25,252 nucleotides of DNA from JBDNDK01 sp046719185 (GTDB taxonomy: Bacteria > Armatimonadota > UBA5829): positions 1-25,252 of the forward strand of contig JBDNDK010000017.1 of NCBI GenBank assembly GCA_046719185.1, given 5' to 3'. This document shows positions 1 to 7,643 of the stretch, in pieces. Under the pieces are notes generated by a model. It was not told the DNA's origin. It was given only the letters and a program-made list of their open reading frames with translations, and made no database searches. Within the stretch, counting starts at the first letter, position 1, and every line of letters begins with the position of its first letter. The position numbers and the translations under genes are program-made.

Positions 1-1
1 A

Positions 2-154
2 TGTGGTAAAAATAGCATTTTCACACCAAGACACACTTTGCTAAATAGATATATTTACATGAGACCTATTTTGGCTGATGATGAAGATGGTCAATATATT
101 CAGTCAACAAGTGTTTCAAGTGATGATGATGAGTATGATCCATTTCGTGATTAA
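2..154 (+). CDS. C-terminal end of an unrecognised protein (partial)
   Basis: The frame is open from the left edge of the window to a TAA at 152-154, giving about 50 residues of a protein that begins outside the window. The first part is basic and hydrophobic; the last 25 residues are strongly acidic, with DDED and SSDDDEYDPFRD near the end. I do not recognise the family. An internal ATG at 59 could start a 31-residue peptide, but nothing resembling a ribosome binding site precedes it, so a continuing upstream gene is the simpler reading. The next gene starts 35 bases later on the same strand, so the two could be co-transcribed. Confidence 0.45.
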   Translation, partial: CGKNSIFTPRHTLLNRYIYMRPILADDEDGQYIQSTSVSSDDDEYDPFRD

Positions 155-189
155 TTATAAAATTTTCAAATTGAAAGGTTTATTTATAA

Positions 190-1146
190 ATGACTTCAAG
201 AGAAAGAGTGCTGAAGGCAATAAGACATGAAGAACCAGACAGAGTACCTCTAAATGTTTGGCTATATAGATCTGATTATGCTGAAATAGTATCAAAAAAG
301 TATGGCAGTATTGATGGATTTTTTGATGAGTTTGGAATAGATATTTACACTGTATTTGTGGCTCCACCTTGGTCAACCATTGAAAATAGACCAATGACTC
401 TAGATGAAGCTTTGGCAGCTAAATTACCAGACCCATGTGATGATTCATTATATGATGGTGTTAGAGCTGCAGTTAAAATTTATGGCAAAGCAAAAAACAT
501 GTGTGTTTTTTGCCAAACAGGTGGTATTTTTGAATCTGCAAATGGATTTTTAGGAATAGAAAATAATTTAGCCAACATGGCTTGTGAGCCTCACAAAACA
601 AAAGATTTTTTCAAAAAGCTGTCTGAGTGGTTTGCTGCTCAAAGTGAAATGATTATAAAATGCGGTGTTGATGTTTTGCATCTTTCTGATGATTGGGGAG
701 AAAACAATAGAATGATGTTCTCACCCAAGATGTGGAGAGAGATGATATTTCCTTATGAGAAAACAATTGTAGATGTGGGGAAAAAGGCAGAAGTGCCAGT
801 TAGTTTGCATTCCTGTGGATATATAATGGATGTTTTGGAAGATTGTGTTGATATGGGGCTTGATGTATTAAATCCAATACAAACATCAGCAGGTATGGAT
901 GCTTATGAGGTAAAAAGAAGAGTTGGAGATAAATTATGTTTGTATGGTACTCTTGATACTCGAGAGGTTTTACCAAGATGGGCACCAGAGCAAATAGATG
1001 CTGAAGTAAAGCAGTTAATGGATAGATTAAAACCTAATGGTGGATATATTTTCTGTTCTGCTCACACAATAAATCCTGATGTTCCGCTTGAAAATCTTGA
1101 AGCAGCATATAGGGCAGCACTAAAATATGGAAAATATGAGAAGTAA
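190..1146 (+). CDS. Uroporphyrinogen decarboxylase (URO-D) family protein, probably a methyltransferase-like member
   Basis: The 318-residue protein opens with the URO-D family signature TSRERVLKAIRHEEPDRVP at residues 2-20. It carries HSCG at 207-210 after a short beta strand, which is the motif found in MtaA/CmuA-type corrinoid-linked methyltransferases of this superfamily. Further family landmarks are DDWG at 167-170, the GTLDTREVLPR segment near 253 and NPDVPLEN near 295. True haem-pathway HemE proteins have a different N-terminus with conserved arginines that are not evident here, so a corrinoid or sugar/aromatic demethylation role is more likely than haem synthesis. No corrinoid protein gene is adjacent, so the substrate is unknown. 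A GAAAGG ribosome binding site lies at 173-178. The gene ends in TAA and is followed by two hairpins rather than a clear U-tract terminator. Confidence 0.85.
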   Translation: MTSRERVLKAIRHEEPDRVPLNVWLYRSDYAEIVSKKYGSIDGFFDEFGIDIYTVFVAPPWSTIENRPMTLDEALAAKLPDPCDDSLYDGVRAAVKIYGKAKNMCVFCQTGGIFESANGFLGIENNLANMACEPHKTKDFFKKLSEWFAAQSEMIIKCGVDVLHLSDDWGENNRMMFSPKMWREMIFPYEKTIVDVGKKAEVPVSLHSCGYIMDVLEDCVDMGLDVLNPIQTSAGMDAYEVKRRVGDKLCLYGTLDTREVLPRWAPEQIDAEVKQLMDRLKPNGGYIFCSAHTINPDVPLENLEAAYRAALKYGKYEK

Positions 1147-1474
1147 TTAATAAAGAGAAGTTGGCCGAAGGAAGGCTGCACTGGGGTTACCTTCGGCCAT
1201 TGAACGGTGTGAGGTGGGCTTTGTGCAAATTAAATCGTTTATCTTATGGGTAGCACTAAGATAAACATCATCGTGCACTGTTATTATTATTGCTTATTTG
1301 CAAAAAATCTTAAGGGTAAAAATTATTATTTTCATAAATATTTTTTATTTCTTGCTGTTCTCTTAGGATTCTACGAAACAACTTACTCATTAAATTGTTT
1401 TATCTTGTTCAAATATTACAAAAAACCAGCCATAATATAATAAAAATGGCTGGCTTCATATTTTTTAAGGTTAA
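1147..1474. other. Gene-free stretch with two perfect hairpins, candidate structured RNA or 3' UTR
   Basis: No convincing gene lies here; the short open frames are low-complexity and have no ribosome binding sites. Two perfect 10-bp inverted repeats stand out. The first pairs 1162-1171 (TGGCCGAAGG) with 1190-1199. The second pairs 1237-1246 (GTTTATCTTA) with 1257-1266. The segment 1160-1230 is clearly richer in G and C than its surroundings. GCAC occurs in both hairpin loops (near 1177 and 1253) and GTGC follows each hairpin (near 1223 and 1273), so loop-to-tail pairing is possible. Neither hairpin has a U-run behind it, so they are not standard intrinsic terminators. From about 1290 to 1419 I see only AT-rich sequence. 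The end of the stretch holds the terminator of the minus-strand gene. Confidence 0.35.
1420..1453 (-). terminator. Intrinsic terminator of the sugar isomerase-like gene
   Basis: CCAGCCAT at 1426-1433 pairs with ATGGCTGG at 1446-1453 around a 12-base loop. On the minus strand the stem is followed by six U residues (the A-run 1420-1425). It sits about 22 bases past the stop codon of the minus-strand isomerase. In the plus direction a T-run at 1460-1466 might let it act both ways. Confidence 0.75.
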
Positions 1475-2968
1475 TTATACCCTTTCCCAGATTGGAGGAA
1501 TTATGTTCTTTCCTGCTTCACCTGCTATAATAGGAGTGATTCCTGCTATTTCACATAAATATCTCAGAGCCTCAACTTTATCTCCAAGAACTCCCTGCAC
1601 ATGGTTGCATGGGAATAATGCAAGAAATTCATCAAATGAACAATTCAATCTTGCATGAACATGAGGCCATGTTGGATCTGTTTCTGCATTAATTCTTTTT
1701 CTTTCTTCAGCAGAAAGCTCCACAGCTTCTCCCTTGCAAACAAACATAAATGGCTTTTCATCCCAAATACCCATTCTTGCATAAGTCATTTCACCGGGAG
1801 CTGCATCAAATTCTACAGATGCTCCACCTGCTTTGAAATAAAATTTTAGTGCAGGATGGAATGTAATTTTCTTGAAGTTTTCTTCAGCATTAAATGACTG
1901 AGCAGCATAAAAACTTGAATGGTTTCCAGAATTGCACCAATCCCAAATATCAAGCTCTGGATGATAAAGTCTTACATCCATAAATAATGTTGGTAGCCCA
2001 CCAGAGACATATTTTAATAACTGCATTGTAATAGCAGCAAATGCATCAGCTTCAGTAGAGCAAACAAAAGATTCTTTAGGACCCCTCCAGTCATAAGGAT
2101 CATTCATCATCATTTCAGGCACATCACCAAGTGTTACATGCTCTGTTAATTCTCTTTGTCCTTTTAATCCACAAAAATCAAACCCTTCTTCTTTGTTTAC
2201 TTGTTCCATAGCAAGATAGATTCTGATTTGAGTTTTAAGTGTTTCTGGAGTAAGCATATCTCCATCATAAAGTATTCTTCCGGGCATCAAAGACTCAAAC
2301 CATTTGAGACCCTTTTCAACTTCTGCTTCATCAACTTGCTCTGCTTTTTTAACAAGCCAAAGCTGATCTATCTGATAGCAGTTGCAGCCTAGTGATTTGA
2401 TTGTAGGTGTAAGATGGAAAAATCCTGTTTCCATACCCATTGAATGACCACCGTATAAACCAAAAACTTCATTTTTGATTGTGGTAACAGCATTAGATGC
2501 TCTCACCCAATTCATAACATCTTGCTGTGTTTTAGGATCATCAATCTGACCTACTATTCTATGGGTTCTTCTTCCTGCTTGTCTTAAAGCACCATCAGTT
2601 GCTAAAAGACCAACATTACCGGGGAATTTTCCATTGTTGTTTGAAAGTGAAAGAATAGGAGTATCAGCTCCAAAGCTATTTACAAAGGGCCAAGCTAAAT
2701 ATGGGAAATTCCACACATTGTAGCACATAATTATTTGTTTACATCCTTTGTTAGCCAGCTCTTGTCCCATTTTTTGGGCAAGTCTTACAGAAGTAATAAT
2801 CTCAGAAGCTACTACTACTTCCAAAGAGCTGCCATCAACATTTTTAGCATTGTTTCTGATAACTTCTGCCCATTTGTTAACCACTTCCATGTTTATTGCA
2901 TTGTTTTGTTGATAAACATGCTCTCTAGCATCATTGAGCATTGCTATACCAATTGGTGTTGATCTCAT
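1475..2968 (-). CDS. L-fucose/L-arabinose isomerase family protein
   Basis: The 497-residue protein belongs to the FucI/AraA fold family of Mn2+-dependent aldose-ketose isomerases. The three metal ligands of FucI can be matched: Glu306 in CSTEADAF, Asp331 in FMDVRLYHPE, and His456 in CNHVQGVLGDK. It is about 90 residues shorter than classical FucI (roughly 590), as in the family's many uncharacterised members, so fucose itself may not be the substrate. There is no signal peptide, so it should be cytoplasmic. The ATG at 2966-2968 is preceded by a strong ribosome binding site AAGGAGGA at 2974-2981. It has its own promoter and terminator and no sugar kinase or aldolase beside it, so it appears to be a single-gene unit. 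Its assignment to the family is firm; its substrate is not known. Confidence 0.85.
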   Translation of the reverse strand: MRSTPIGIAMLNDAREHVYQQNNAINMEVVNKWAEVIRNNAKNVDGSSLEVVVASEIITSVRLAQKMGQELANKGCKQIIMCYNVWNFPYLAWPFVNSFGADTPILSLSNNNGKFPGNVGLLATDGALRQAGRRTHRIVGQIDDPKTQQDVMNWVRASNAVTTIKNEVFGLYGGHSMGMETGFFHLTPTIKSLGCNCYQIDQLWLVKKAEQVDEAEVEKGLKWFESLMPGRILYDGDMLTPETLKTQIRIYLAMEQVNKEEGFDFCGLKGQRELTEHVTLGDVPEMMMNDPYDWRGPKESFVCSTEADAFAAITMQLLKYVSGGLPTLFMDVRLYHPELDIWDWCNSGNHSSFYAAQSFNAEENFKKITFHPALKFYFKAGGASVEFDAAPGEMTYARMGIWDEKPFMFVCKGEAVELSAEERKRINAETDPTWPHVHARLNCSFDEFLALFPCNHVQGVLGDKVEALRYLCEIAGITPIIAGEAGKNIIPPIWERV

Positions 2969-3048
2969 AAGTGTCCTCCTTGTATGTTTCGGACTACCGG
3001 ATACTTTTATATTATCCAGTATTCTATAAATATATTATATTCAAACAT

Positions 3049-3077
3049 ATAATGCTTTAGAGATTATTATATGTCAA
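3049..3077 (-). promoter_or_regulatory. Probable sigma-70 promoter for the isomerase-like gene
   Basis: On the minus strand TTGACA (3077-3072) is followed after 17 bases by CATTAT (3054-3049). The -35 is perfect and the -10 matches 4 of 6. It lies about 80 bases upstream of the start codon. Between this promoter and the glutamate dehydrogenase promoter (3078-3261) I see only AT-rich sequence with no gene. Confidence 0.5.
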
Positions 3078-3261
3078 ATCCAATCTTCTTTCAAAGAAAA
3101 AATATAACTATTTTAAGCAATTTACTTTATCATTTAGTTGTTGTTAACAATTATTGCCTGAATATTACAATAATATTTCCTTTGAGTGTTTTGATTATGA
3201 TTAAATATGAATGTAATTAATTCATAATATATATATTTCAATATTTAATGAAAATTTATGT

Positions 3262-3290
3262 TTGACATTCCTTGATTTGTGAAGTATACT
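3262..3290 (+). promoter_or_regulatory. Strong sigma-70 promoter for the glutamate dehydrogenase leader
   Basis: TTGACA at 3262-3267 and TATACT at 3285-3290 are separated by exactly 17 bases. Transcription should begin near 3297, which leaves a leader of about 150 bases before the coding region. Confidence 0.8.
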
Positions 3291-3296
3291 CGATAT

Positions 3297-3449
3297 TAAA
3301 GGCAACAAAGGCGTTGTCCGGTTGCATGGCAGCAACAATAGAATAGTTCAGGCAAAGAAGCCTCTTCTAAACTTTTAGAAGAGGTTTTCTGTTATAGCAG
3401 AGTTGCTGTAAAAGCCTGAAAAAGTATAAATCAAAGGAGAACTGTCAAA
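3297..3449 (+). promoter_or_regulatory. Structured 5' leader of glutamate dehydrogenase, candidate attenuator or riboswitch
   Basis: The leader has several possible helices. GGCAAC (3301-3306) can pair with GTTGTC (3313-3318), and GTTGC (3321-3325) with GCAAC (3332-3336). A perfect intrinsic terminator follows at 3361-3384. Two perfect 7-bp long-range pairings are possible: CAGCAAC (3330-3336) with GTTGCTG (3402-3408), and TTCAGGC (3347-3353) with GCCTGAA (3414-3420). Their order makes them interlock as a pseudoknot, or makes them alternatives. AGAAG (3356-3360) with CTTCT (3364-3368) would break the terminator's 5' arm. I see no T-box sequence and do not recognise a known riboswitch class. 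The region could also encode a short separate RNA ending at the terminator. The ribosome binding site AAGGAG is at 3434-3439. Confidence 0.5.
3361..3393 (+). terminator. Intrinsic terminator inside the glutamate dehydrogenase leader
   Basis: CCTCTTCTAA (3361-3370) pairs perfectly with TTAGAAGAGG (3375-3384) around a 4-base loop. TTTTCTGTT follows. It lies downstream of the promoter and upstream of the start codon, so it must be read through, or regulated, for the gene to be expressed. Confidence 0.75.
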
Positions 3450-4712
3450 GTGAGTAACCAGACAACAGTAAATGCAAACCCATTTGAAGTATCACAAAGG
3501 CAGCTTGATATAGCTGCTAAAAAGCTGGGTCTAGACCCATCAGTTCATGCAATTTTGAGAGAACCTCTAAGAGAGCTACATGTATCATTGCATGTTAAGA
3601 TGGATGATGGCACGACAAAAGTATTTAAGGGATTTAGAGTGCAATACAATGATGCAAGAGGTCCAAACAAAGGTGGAATTAGATTCCATCCAGATGAAAC
3701 TATTGACACAGTGAGAGCATTAGCTGCTTGGATGACTTGGAAAACAGCTGTTGTAGATATCCCTCTTGGTGGTGGAAAAGGTGGAATTATCTGCAACCCT
3801 AAAGAATTAAGTGAGGGTGAACTTGAAAGATTAAGCAGAGCCTATATTGATGAAGTTGGAAGAATTTTAGGTCCTGAAAAAGATGTGCCAGCACCTGATG
3901 TATACACAACTCCTCAAATTATGGCATGGATGATGGATGAATTTTCAAAAATCAAAGGCTTTAACTGCCCAGGTGTTATTACAGGAAAACCGCTAGCAAT
4001 TGGTGGATCAGAAGGCAGAGGAGATGCTACCGCAAGAGGTGGTGCATACACAACTAGAGAAGCAGCAAAACATTTAAACATAGATCTTAAAAATGCAAAA
4101 GTTGCAATACAAGGTTTTGGCAATGCAGGACAATATGCAGCAACATTATTCCAAGATTTATTAGGATGTAAAATAGTTGCAGTTAGTGACACTAGAGGTG
4201 GTATATATTCACCATCTGGATTTGATGCTCATGAAATTGTAAAACATAAACTCAAAACAGGTGCTGTTGGCGGATTCCCTAACACTGAAATGATAAGCAA
4301 TGAAGATTTGCTTGAATTAGATGTAGAAATCTTAGTTCCTGCAGCTCTTGAGAATGTTATTACTGCTCAAAATGCAAATAATATTAAAGCGAAAATTATT
4401 TGTGAGCTTGCAAATGGTCCAACACTTCCTGAAGCAGATGAAATTCTCTTTAAGAATGGCGTATTTATGATTCCTGACTTCCTTGCAAATGCAGGTGGAG
4501 TTACAGTTTCATATTTTGAGTGGGTTCAAAACTTAATGAACTTTTACTGGGACGAAAATGATGTTCATGAGAAATTAGATAAAAAAATGACTAAAGCTTT
4601 CAATGATGTTCTATTGATGGCTAAAGACTATGAAGTAGATATGAGAACAGCTGCTTATATGGTAAGTATTCAAAGAGTAGCTGATGCTATGAAACTTAGA
4701 GGATGGGTGTAA
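3450..4712 (+). CDS. gdhA: Glutamate dehydrogenase
   Basis: The 420-residue enzyme interconverts glutamate and 2-oxoglutarate plus ammonia using NAD(P). The catalytic-domain lysines correspond to the well-studied clostridial enzyme: Lys74 in GPNKGG, Lys98 in MTWKTA and the catalytic Lys110 in GGGKGG. Asp150 in DVPAPDV is the proton-transfer aspartate. The nucleotide-binding turn is GFGNAG at 222-227 in the C-terminal Rossmann domain. The length is typical of the short hexameric class. The start is GTG at 3450, supported by AAGGAG at 3434-3439; no better ATG lies nearby. It is a single-gene unit bounded by its own promoter and a strong terminator. The terminator-containing leader suggests control at the level of transcription elongation. 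Cofactor choice (NAD or NADP) cannot be read with confidence. Confidence 0.95.
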   Translation: MSNQTTVNANPFEVSQRQLDIAAKKLGLDPSVHAILREPLRELHVSLHVKMDDGTTKVFKGFRVQYNDARGPNKGGIRFHPDETIDTVRALAAWMTWKTAVVDIPLGGGKGGIICNPKELSEGELERLSRAYIDEVGRILGPEKDVPAPDVYTTPQIMAWMMDEFSKIKGFNCPGVITGKPLAIGGSEGRGDATARGGAYTTREAAKHLNIDLKNAKVAIQGFGNAGQYAATLFQDLLGCKIVAVSDTRGGIYSPSGFDAHEIVKHKLKTGAVGGFPNTEMISNEDLLELDVEILVPAALENVITAQNANNIKAKIICELANGPTLPEADEILFKNGVFMIPDFLANAGGVTVSYFEWVQNLMNFYWDENDVHEKLDKKMTKAFNDVLLMAKDYEVDMRTAAYMVSIQRVADAMKLRGWV

Positions 4713-4741
4713 TTTAACACTATTCTAAAGAAATATTAGAT

Positions 4742-4787
4742 TGAGACTGTCTCAGAATTTATATTTTTGAGACGGTCTCATTTTTTT
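4742..4787 (+). terminator. Intrinsic terminator of glutamate dehydrogenase
   Basis: TGAGACTGTCTCA (4742-4754) pairs with TGAGACGGTCTCA (4768-4780), a 13-bp stem with one G-U pair, followed by seven T residues at 4781-4787. Confidence 0.9.
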
Positions 4788-4788
4788 G

Positions 4789-4816
4789 TTGACTCAGTTT
4801 TTATTAGGTGTATAAT
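4789..4816 (+). promoter_or_regulatory. Sigma-70 promoter of the transporter run
   Basis: TTGACT (4789-4794) and a perfect TATAAT (4811-4816) are 16 bases apart, directly behind the glutamate dehydrogenase terminator. Transcription should start near 4823, so the coding start of the MFS gene must be downstream of that. Confidence 0.75.
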
Positions 4817-4850
4817 TAATTGCACACTATTTTTATATAGCTCTCTGAAA

Positions 4851-6539
4851 TTGAAATTTATACAAATAGACATATTAAAAAAGCATACTGCATTACTAAT
4901 TGTTGCGACTGCTTCATTTTTGGGGCAGTTATCTTATGCTACCTTAAATTATTCTGCTCAGCCGATGTATGTTACCTACTCCATCAAACAGGGTCAATTT
5001 CTTGGGTTAATTTTTAGTGTGTTTCTTTTATCAGAAGCTGTATCAAGGCTCATATTTGGTACTTTAGGAGATAAAAAAGGTAGAAAACCTTTGCTTCTTT
5101 TAGGTCCCACTATAACGATATTCACTGCCACTCTCACAGTTTATTTTCATTCTCCTATTGCTTTAATTGCTCTTAGGTTATTAGATGGAATTGGTGCTGG
5201 TGCATTTTGGCCAACCGCTTTTGCATCTGCAGGTGATTTGGTATCTGAGAAAAATAGAACTTCTGCAATGAGCATTATAAACTTTACATATTTGGGAGGA
5301 TTAGCACTAGGATTTTTGGCTGGTGGATATGTAAATGAAATATTCCAAACTTTCAATGCATCATTTTATTTAGTGTCTGTTTTAATGTTCATTTGTGCAT
5401 TAGTAATTTTGATATTTTTGAAAGAAAAATACTTCCATAAAACAAAACATACAGCATTTGAAAATGATGAAATGGCCTCATCTATAAAGAAATTCAAAAT
5501 ATCAGATCTATCATATAGTTTCAAAAAACATCCTCAGCTTATGCTCTTAGCTTTTTTCACTTTTGCAGGAATTGGTCTTCTGATGCCTGTATGTAAGCTT
5601 TTTGCTGTTGAAAGACTAGGTCTTAGTGAAACACAATTTGGTCTTGCTGTTGCTCCACTAGCTGCAGTTATGGCATTATGTGCAGTGCCTATGGGAAGAT
5701 TTTCTGATAAGTATGGTAGAACATATTCCCTCAGCTATGGTTTAATTAGTTGTGCTATTGCAATATGGCTTATAGTATTATTTCCATATGTATCAATATA
5801 TATCTTGGCAAGTATAATAGTTGGTATTGGTTTTACATCTGCATTTCCTGCTTGGATGTCTATAGTATCATCAACATCAAATGAGGAACGAAAAGGAGAA
5901 ATGCTGGGAGCTGTTGGAATGGTGCAAGGAATATCTGCAATTCTTGGAGCAAGCTTTGGAGCATATATGTATGCAACTGACACATTCAGCATTCCTAGGC
6001 TTGGAATTGCTAGTTCATCAATGCCATTTTGGTTGTGTGCACTTTTGCTTAGTTTATCAGCAGTTTTATCCATACATTGGTCTGCAAGAAAAGTATTATC
6101 AAAAGAAAATGAAAAGTCTCCAAGCAATTTACAATCAAGCATAATAAAAATTATGTCAATTTTAGGACTTGCTTGCATTATCTATTGGATTAGTTGGAAA
6201 TATATAAAGCCTCTCCCACCAGAAAGAGTAGCTTGGGATTGGGTGCATATGCTGATAGAACAAGATTATGACAATGCAAAAAAAATAATAGATCCAAAAT
6301 CTGAAATTGCAAAAAATAAATTATACATAGAAAACTATGGAAAACTGTATAATTATTGGCAATCTAATAAACAAGCTAGATATACAGTTCTTCCTGCTAA
6401 AAGATTAAAATCTGATTTGATTGAAGTGCCAGTAAGGTTCATATTTCCCGGTCATGTAGTAAAAATTGAAAAAATTTATCTTTGCTCTAAGGATGAAAAA
6501 GAATGGCTTGTTTGCAATATTTATTCACAAGCAAAATAA
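4851..6539 (+). CDS. Major facilitator superfamily (MFS) transporter with an extra C-terminal domain
   Basis: A 12-helix MFS body is followed by about 130 extra residues. The MFS motif A between helices 2 and 3 is present as GTLGDKKGRKP, and its counterpart in the second half is GRFSDKYGRT. After helix 12 there is a basic linker, a likely thirteenth membrane segment (around residues 430-452, with IIKIMSILGLACIIYW), and a soluble domain of about 110 residues starting at PPERVAWDWVHML. That domain's helix-then-strand pattern recalls NTF2-like/DUF4878 domains; this is my inference. The open frame extends upstream to 4767, but that TTG lies inside the terminator and promoter. TTG 4851 (or CTG 4845) is the first plausible start after the transcription start, and neither has a clear ribosome binding site. 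The substrate is unknown. The next gene starts 18 bases later. Confidence 0.8.
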   Translation: MKFIQIDILKKHTALLIVATASFLGQLSYATLNYSAQPMYVTYSIKQGQFLGLIFSVFLLSEAVSRLIFGTLGDKKGRKPLLLLGPTITIFTATLTVYFHSPIALIALRLLDGIGAGAFWPTAFASAGDLVSEKNRTSAMSIINFTYLGGLALGFLAGGYVNEIFQTFNASFYLVSVLMFICALVILIFLKEKYFHKTKHTAFENDEMASSIKKFKISDLSYSFKKHPQLMLLAFFTFAGIGLLMPVCKLFAVERLGLSETQFGLAVAPLAAVMALCAVPMGRFSDKYGRTYSLSYGLISCAIAIWLIVLFPYVSIYILASIIVGIGFTSAFPAWMSIVSSTSNEERKGEMLGAVGMVQGISAILGASFGAYMYATDTFSIPRLGIASSSMPFWLCALLLSLSAVLSIHWSARKVLSKENEKSPSNLQSSIIKIMSILGLACIIYWISWKYIKPLPPERVAWDWVHMLIEQDYDNAKKIIDPKSEIAKNKLYIENYGKLYNYWQSNKQARYTVLPAKRLKSDLIEVPVRFIFPGHVVKIEKIYLCSKDEKEWLVCNIYSQAK

Positions 6540-6557
6540 AAACATAGGAAAAGAAAA

Positions 6558-7562
6558 ATGACTTATCTTTATCTTGTAATTGATCTATTTTTAATTTTCC
6601 TTGCTGCTGAGCTTTTTACAAATGCTATAGAATGGCTTGGAAAAAGATTAAAACTTGCAGAAGGTGCTGTTGGAAGTGTACTTGCAGCAGTAGGAACCGC
6701 TCTGCCTGAAACAACGATTGCAGCTATTGCAGTTCTTGGTCATGATGAATTGCACACAGAGGCTGGTATTGGTGCTATTTTGGGGGCTCCTATGATGCTT
6801 AGTACACTTGCAATGTTCATCACTGGCTTTGCAATATTGCTCTTTTCTGCAGCAAAAATTAGAAAACCAGAAGTTTCTGCTAACTTTATAGTTGTAAAAA
6901 GAGATTTAAGCACATTTTTCTTGGTATATCTATTGGCACTATCTGCTGCATTGATTCCAATGAGAGAAATAAAGCTGATAATTGGTGCAGTGTTAGTATT
7001 TATATATATCTATTATGTAAAAAGAACTTTTTCTTGCAGCTGTACAATGGATGAAGAAGAGTGCAGACCATTACACTTCACAAAAAATTCTATTCAACCT
7101 AGACTAAGATGGGTGTTAGTACAAATATGTGCAGGACTTGCTTTAATGATATTTGGTGCTGATGAGTTCATAAAGCATGTAACAGAAATATCACTGCACT
7201 TGGGAGTATCACCTTTAGTTCTCAGCGTTATTATCACTCCAATTGCAACCGAACTACCTGAAAAATTCAATTCAATTACATGGGTAAGACATAGAAAAGA
7301 CACTCTAGCTCTTGGAAACATTACAGGAGCAATGGTGTTTCAAAGCAGTATATTACCAGCTATTGGCATCACATTTACACATTGGCATCTAGATTCAAAT
7401 GGCATTGCATGCATAATAATTGCTTTGCTTGCATCTGGAATTGCATGGGTTGATATCACAATCAGAAAAAAACTTAGTCCATATTCAATGCTCACAGGTG
7501 GTGCATTATATTTACTATATCCAATATGGGTGTTTTGGTTAAGTAAAATTATTATAAAATAG
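6558..7562 (+). CDS. Sodium/calcium exchanger (CaCA) family antiporter
   Basis: The 334-residue integral membrane protein has the two inverted alpha repeats of the CaCA family. The first repeat has AVGTALPETT, with the ion-binding Glu51, followed by GAILGAPMM. The second has ITPIATELPEKFNS, with Glu235, followed by GNITGAMVFQ. A cytoplasmic loop with a short Cys-rich and acidic patch (CSCTMDEEEC, about 160-169) separates the halves. Members exchange Na+ or H+ for Ca2+ or other cations across the inner membrane; the exact ion is not predictable from the sequence. AGGAAAAG at 6546-6553 serves as ribosome binding site for ATG 6558. It follows the MFS gene by 18 bases without a terminator, so the two are probably co-transcribed. 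The stop codon is TAG. Confidence 0.85.
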   Translation: MTYLYLVIDLFLIFLAAELFTNAIEWLGKRLKLAEGAVGSVLAAVGTALPETTIAAIAVLGHDELHTEAGIGAILGAPMMLSTLAMFITGFAILLFSAAKIRKPEVSANFIVVKRDLSTFFLVYLLALSAALIPMREIKLIIGAVLVFIYIYYVKRTFSCSCTMDEEECRPLHFTKNSIQPRLRWVLVQICAGLALMIFGADEFIKHVTEISLHLGVSPLVLSVIITPIATELPEKFNSITWVRHRKDTLALGNITGAMVFQSSILPAIGITFTHWHLDSNGIACIIIALLASGIAWVDITIRKKLSPYSMLTGGALYLLYPIWVFWLSKIIIK

Positions 7563-7643
7563 CCTGAAAATTGGATACAATAAGATTTTTTCAAAGTCTA
7601 TAGATATTATTAAAAAAAACATACTGATTAATTTGGGCATCTT

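Noticed and set aside
1246..1658. Short plus-strand open frames behind the UroD-family gene
   Set aside because: They run into the minus-strand isomerase gene and its terminator, and encode low-complexity Tyr/Phe/Leu-rich peptides without a ribosome binding site.
3297..3449. T-box leader before glutamate dehydrogenase
   Set aside because: No T-box sequence is present, and glutamate dehydrogenase is not a usual T-box target.
4767..4850. Upstream extension of the MFS gene from TTG 4767
   Set aside because: It would start inside the terminator of glutamate dehydrogenase and run through the promoter of the MFS gene itself.
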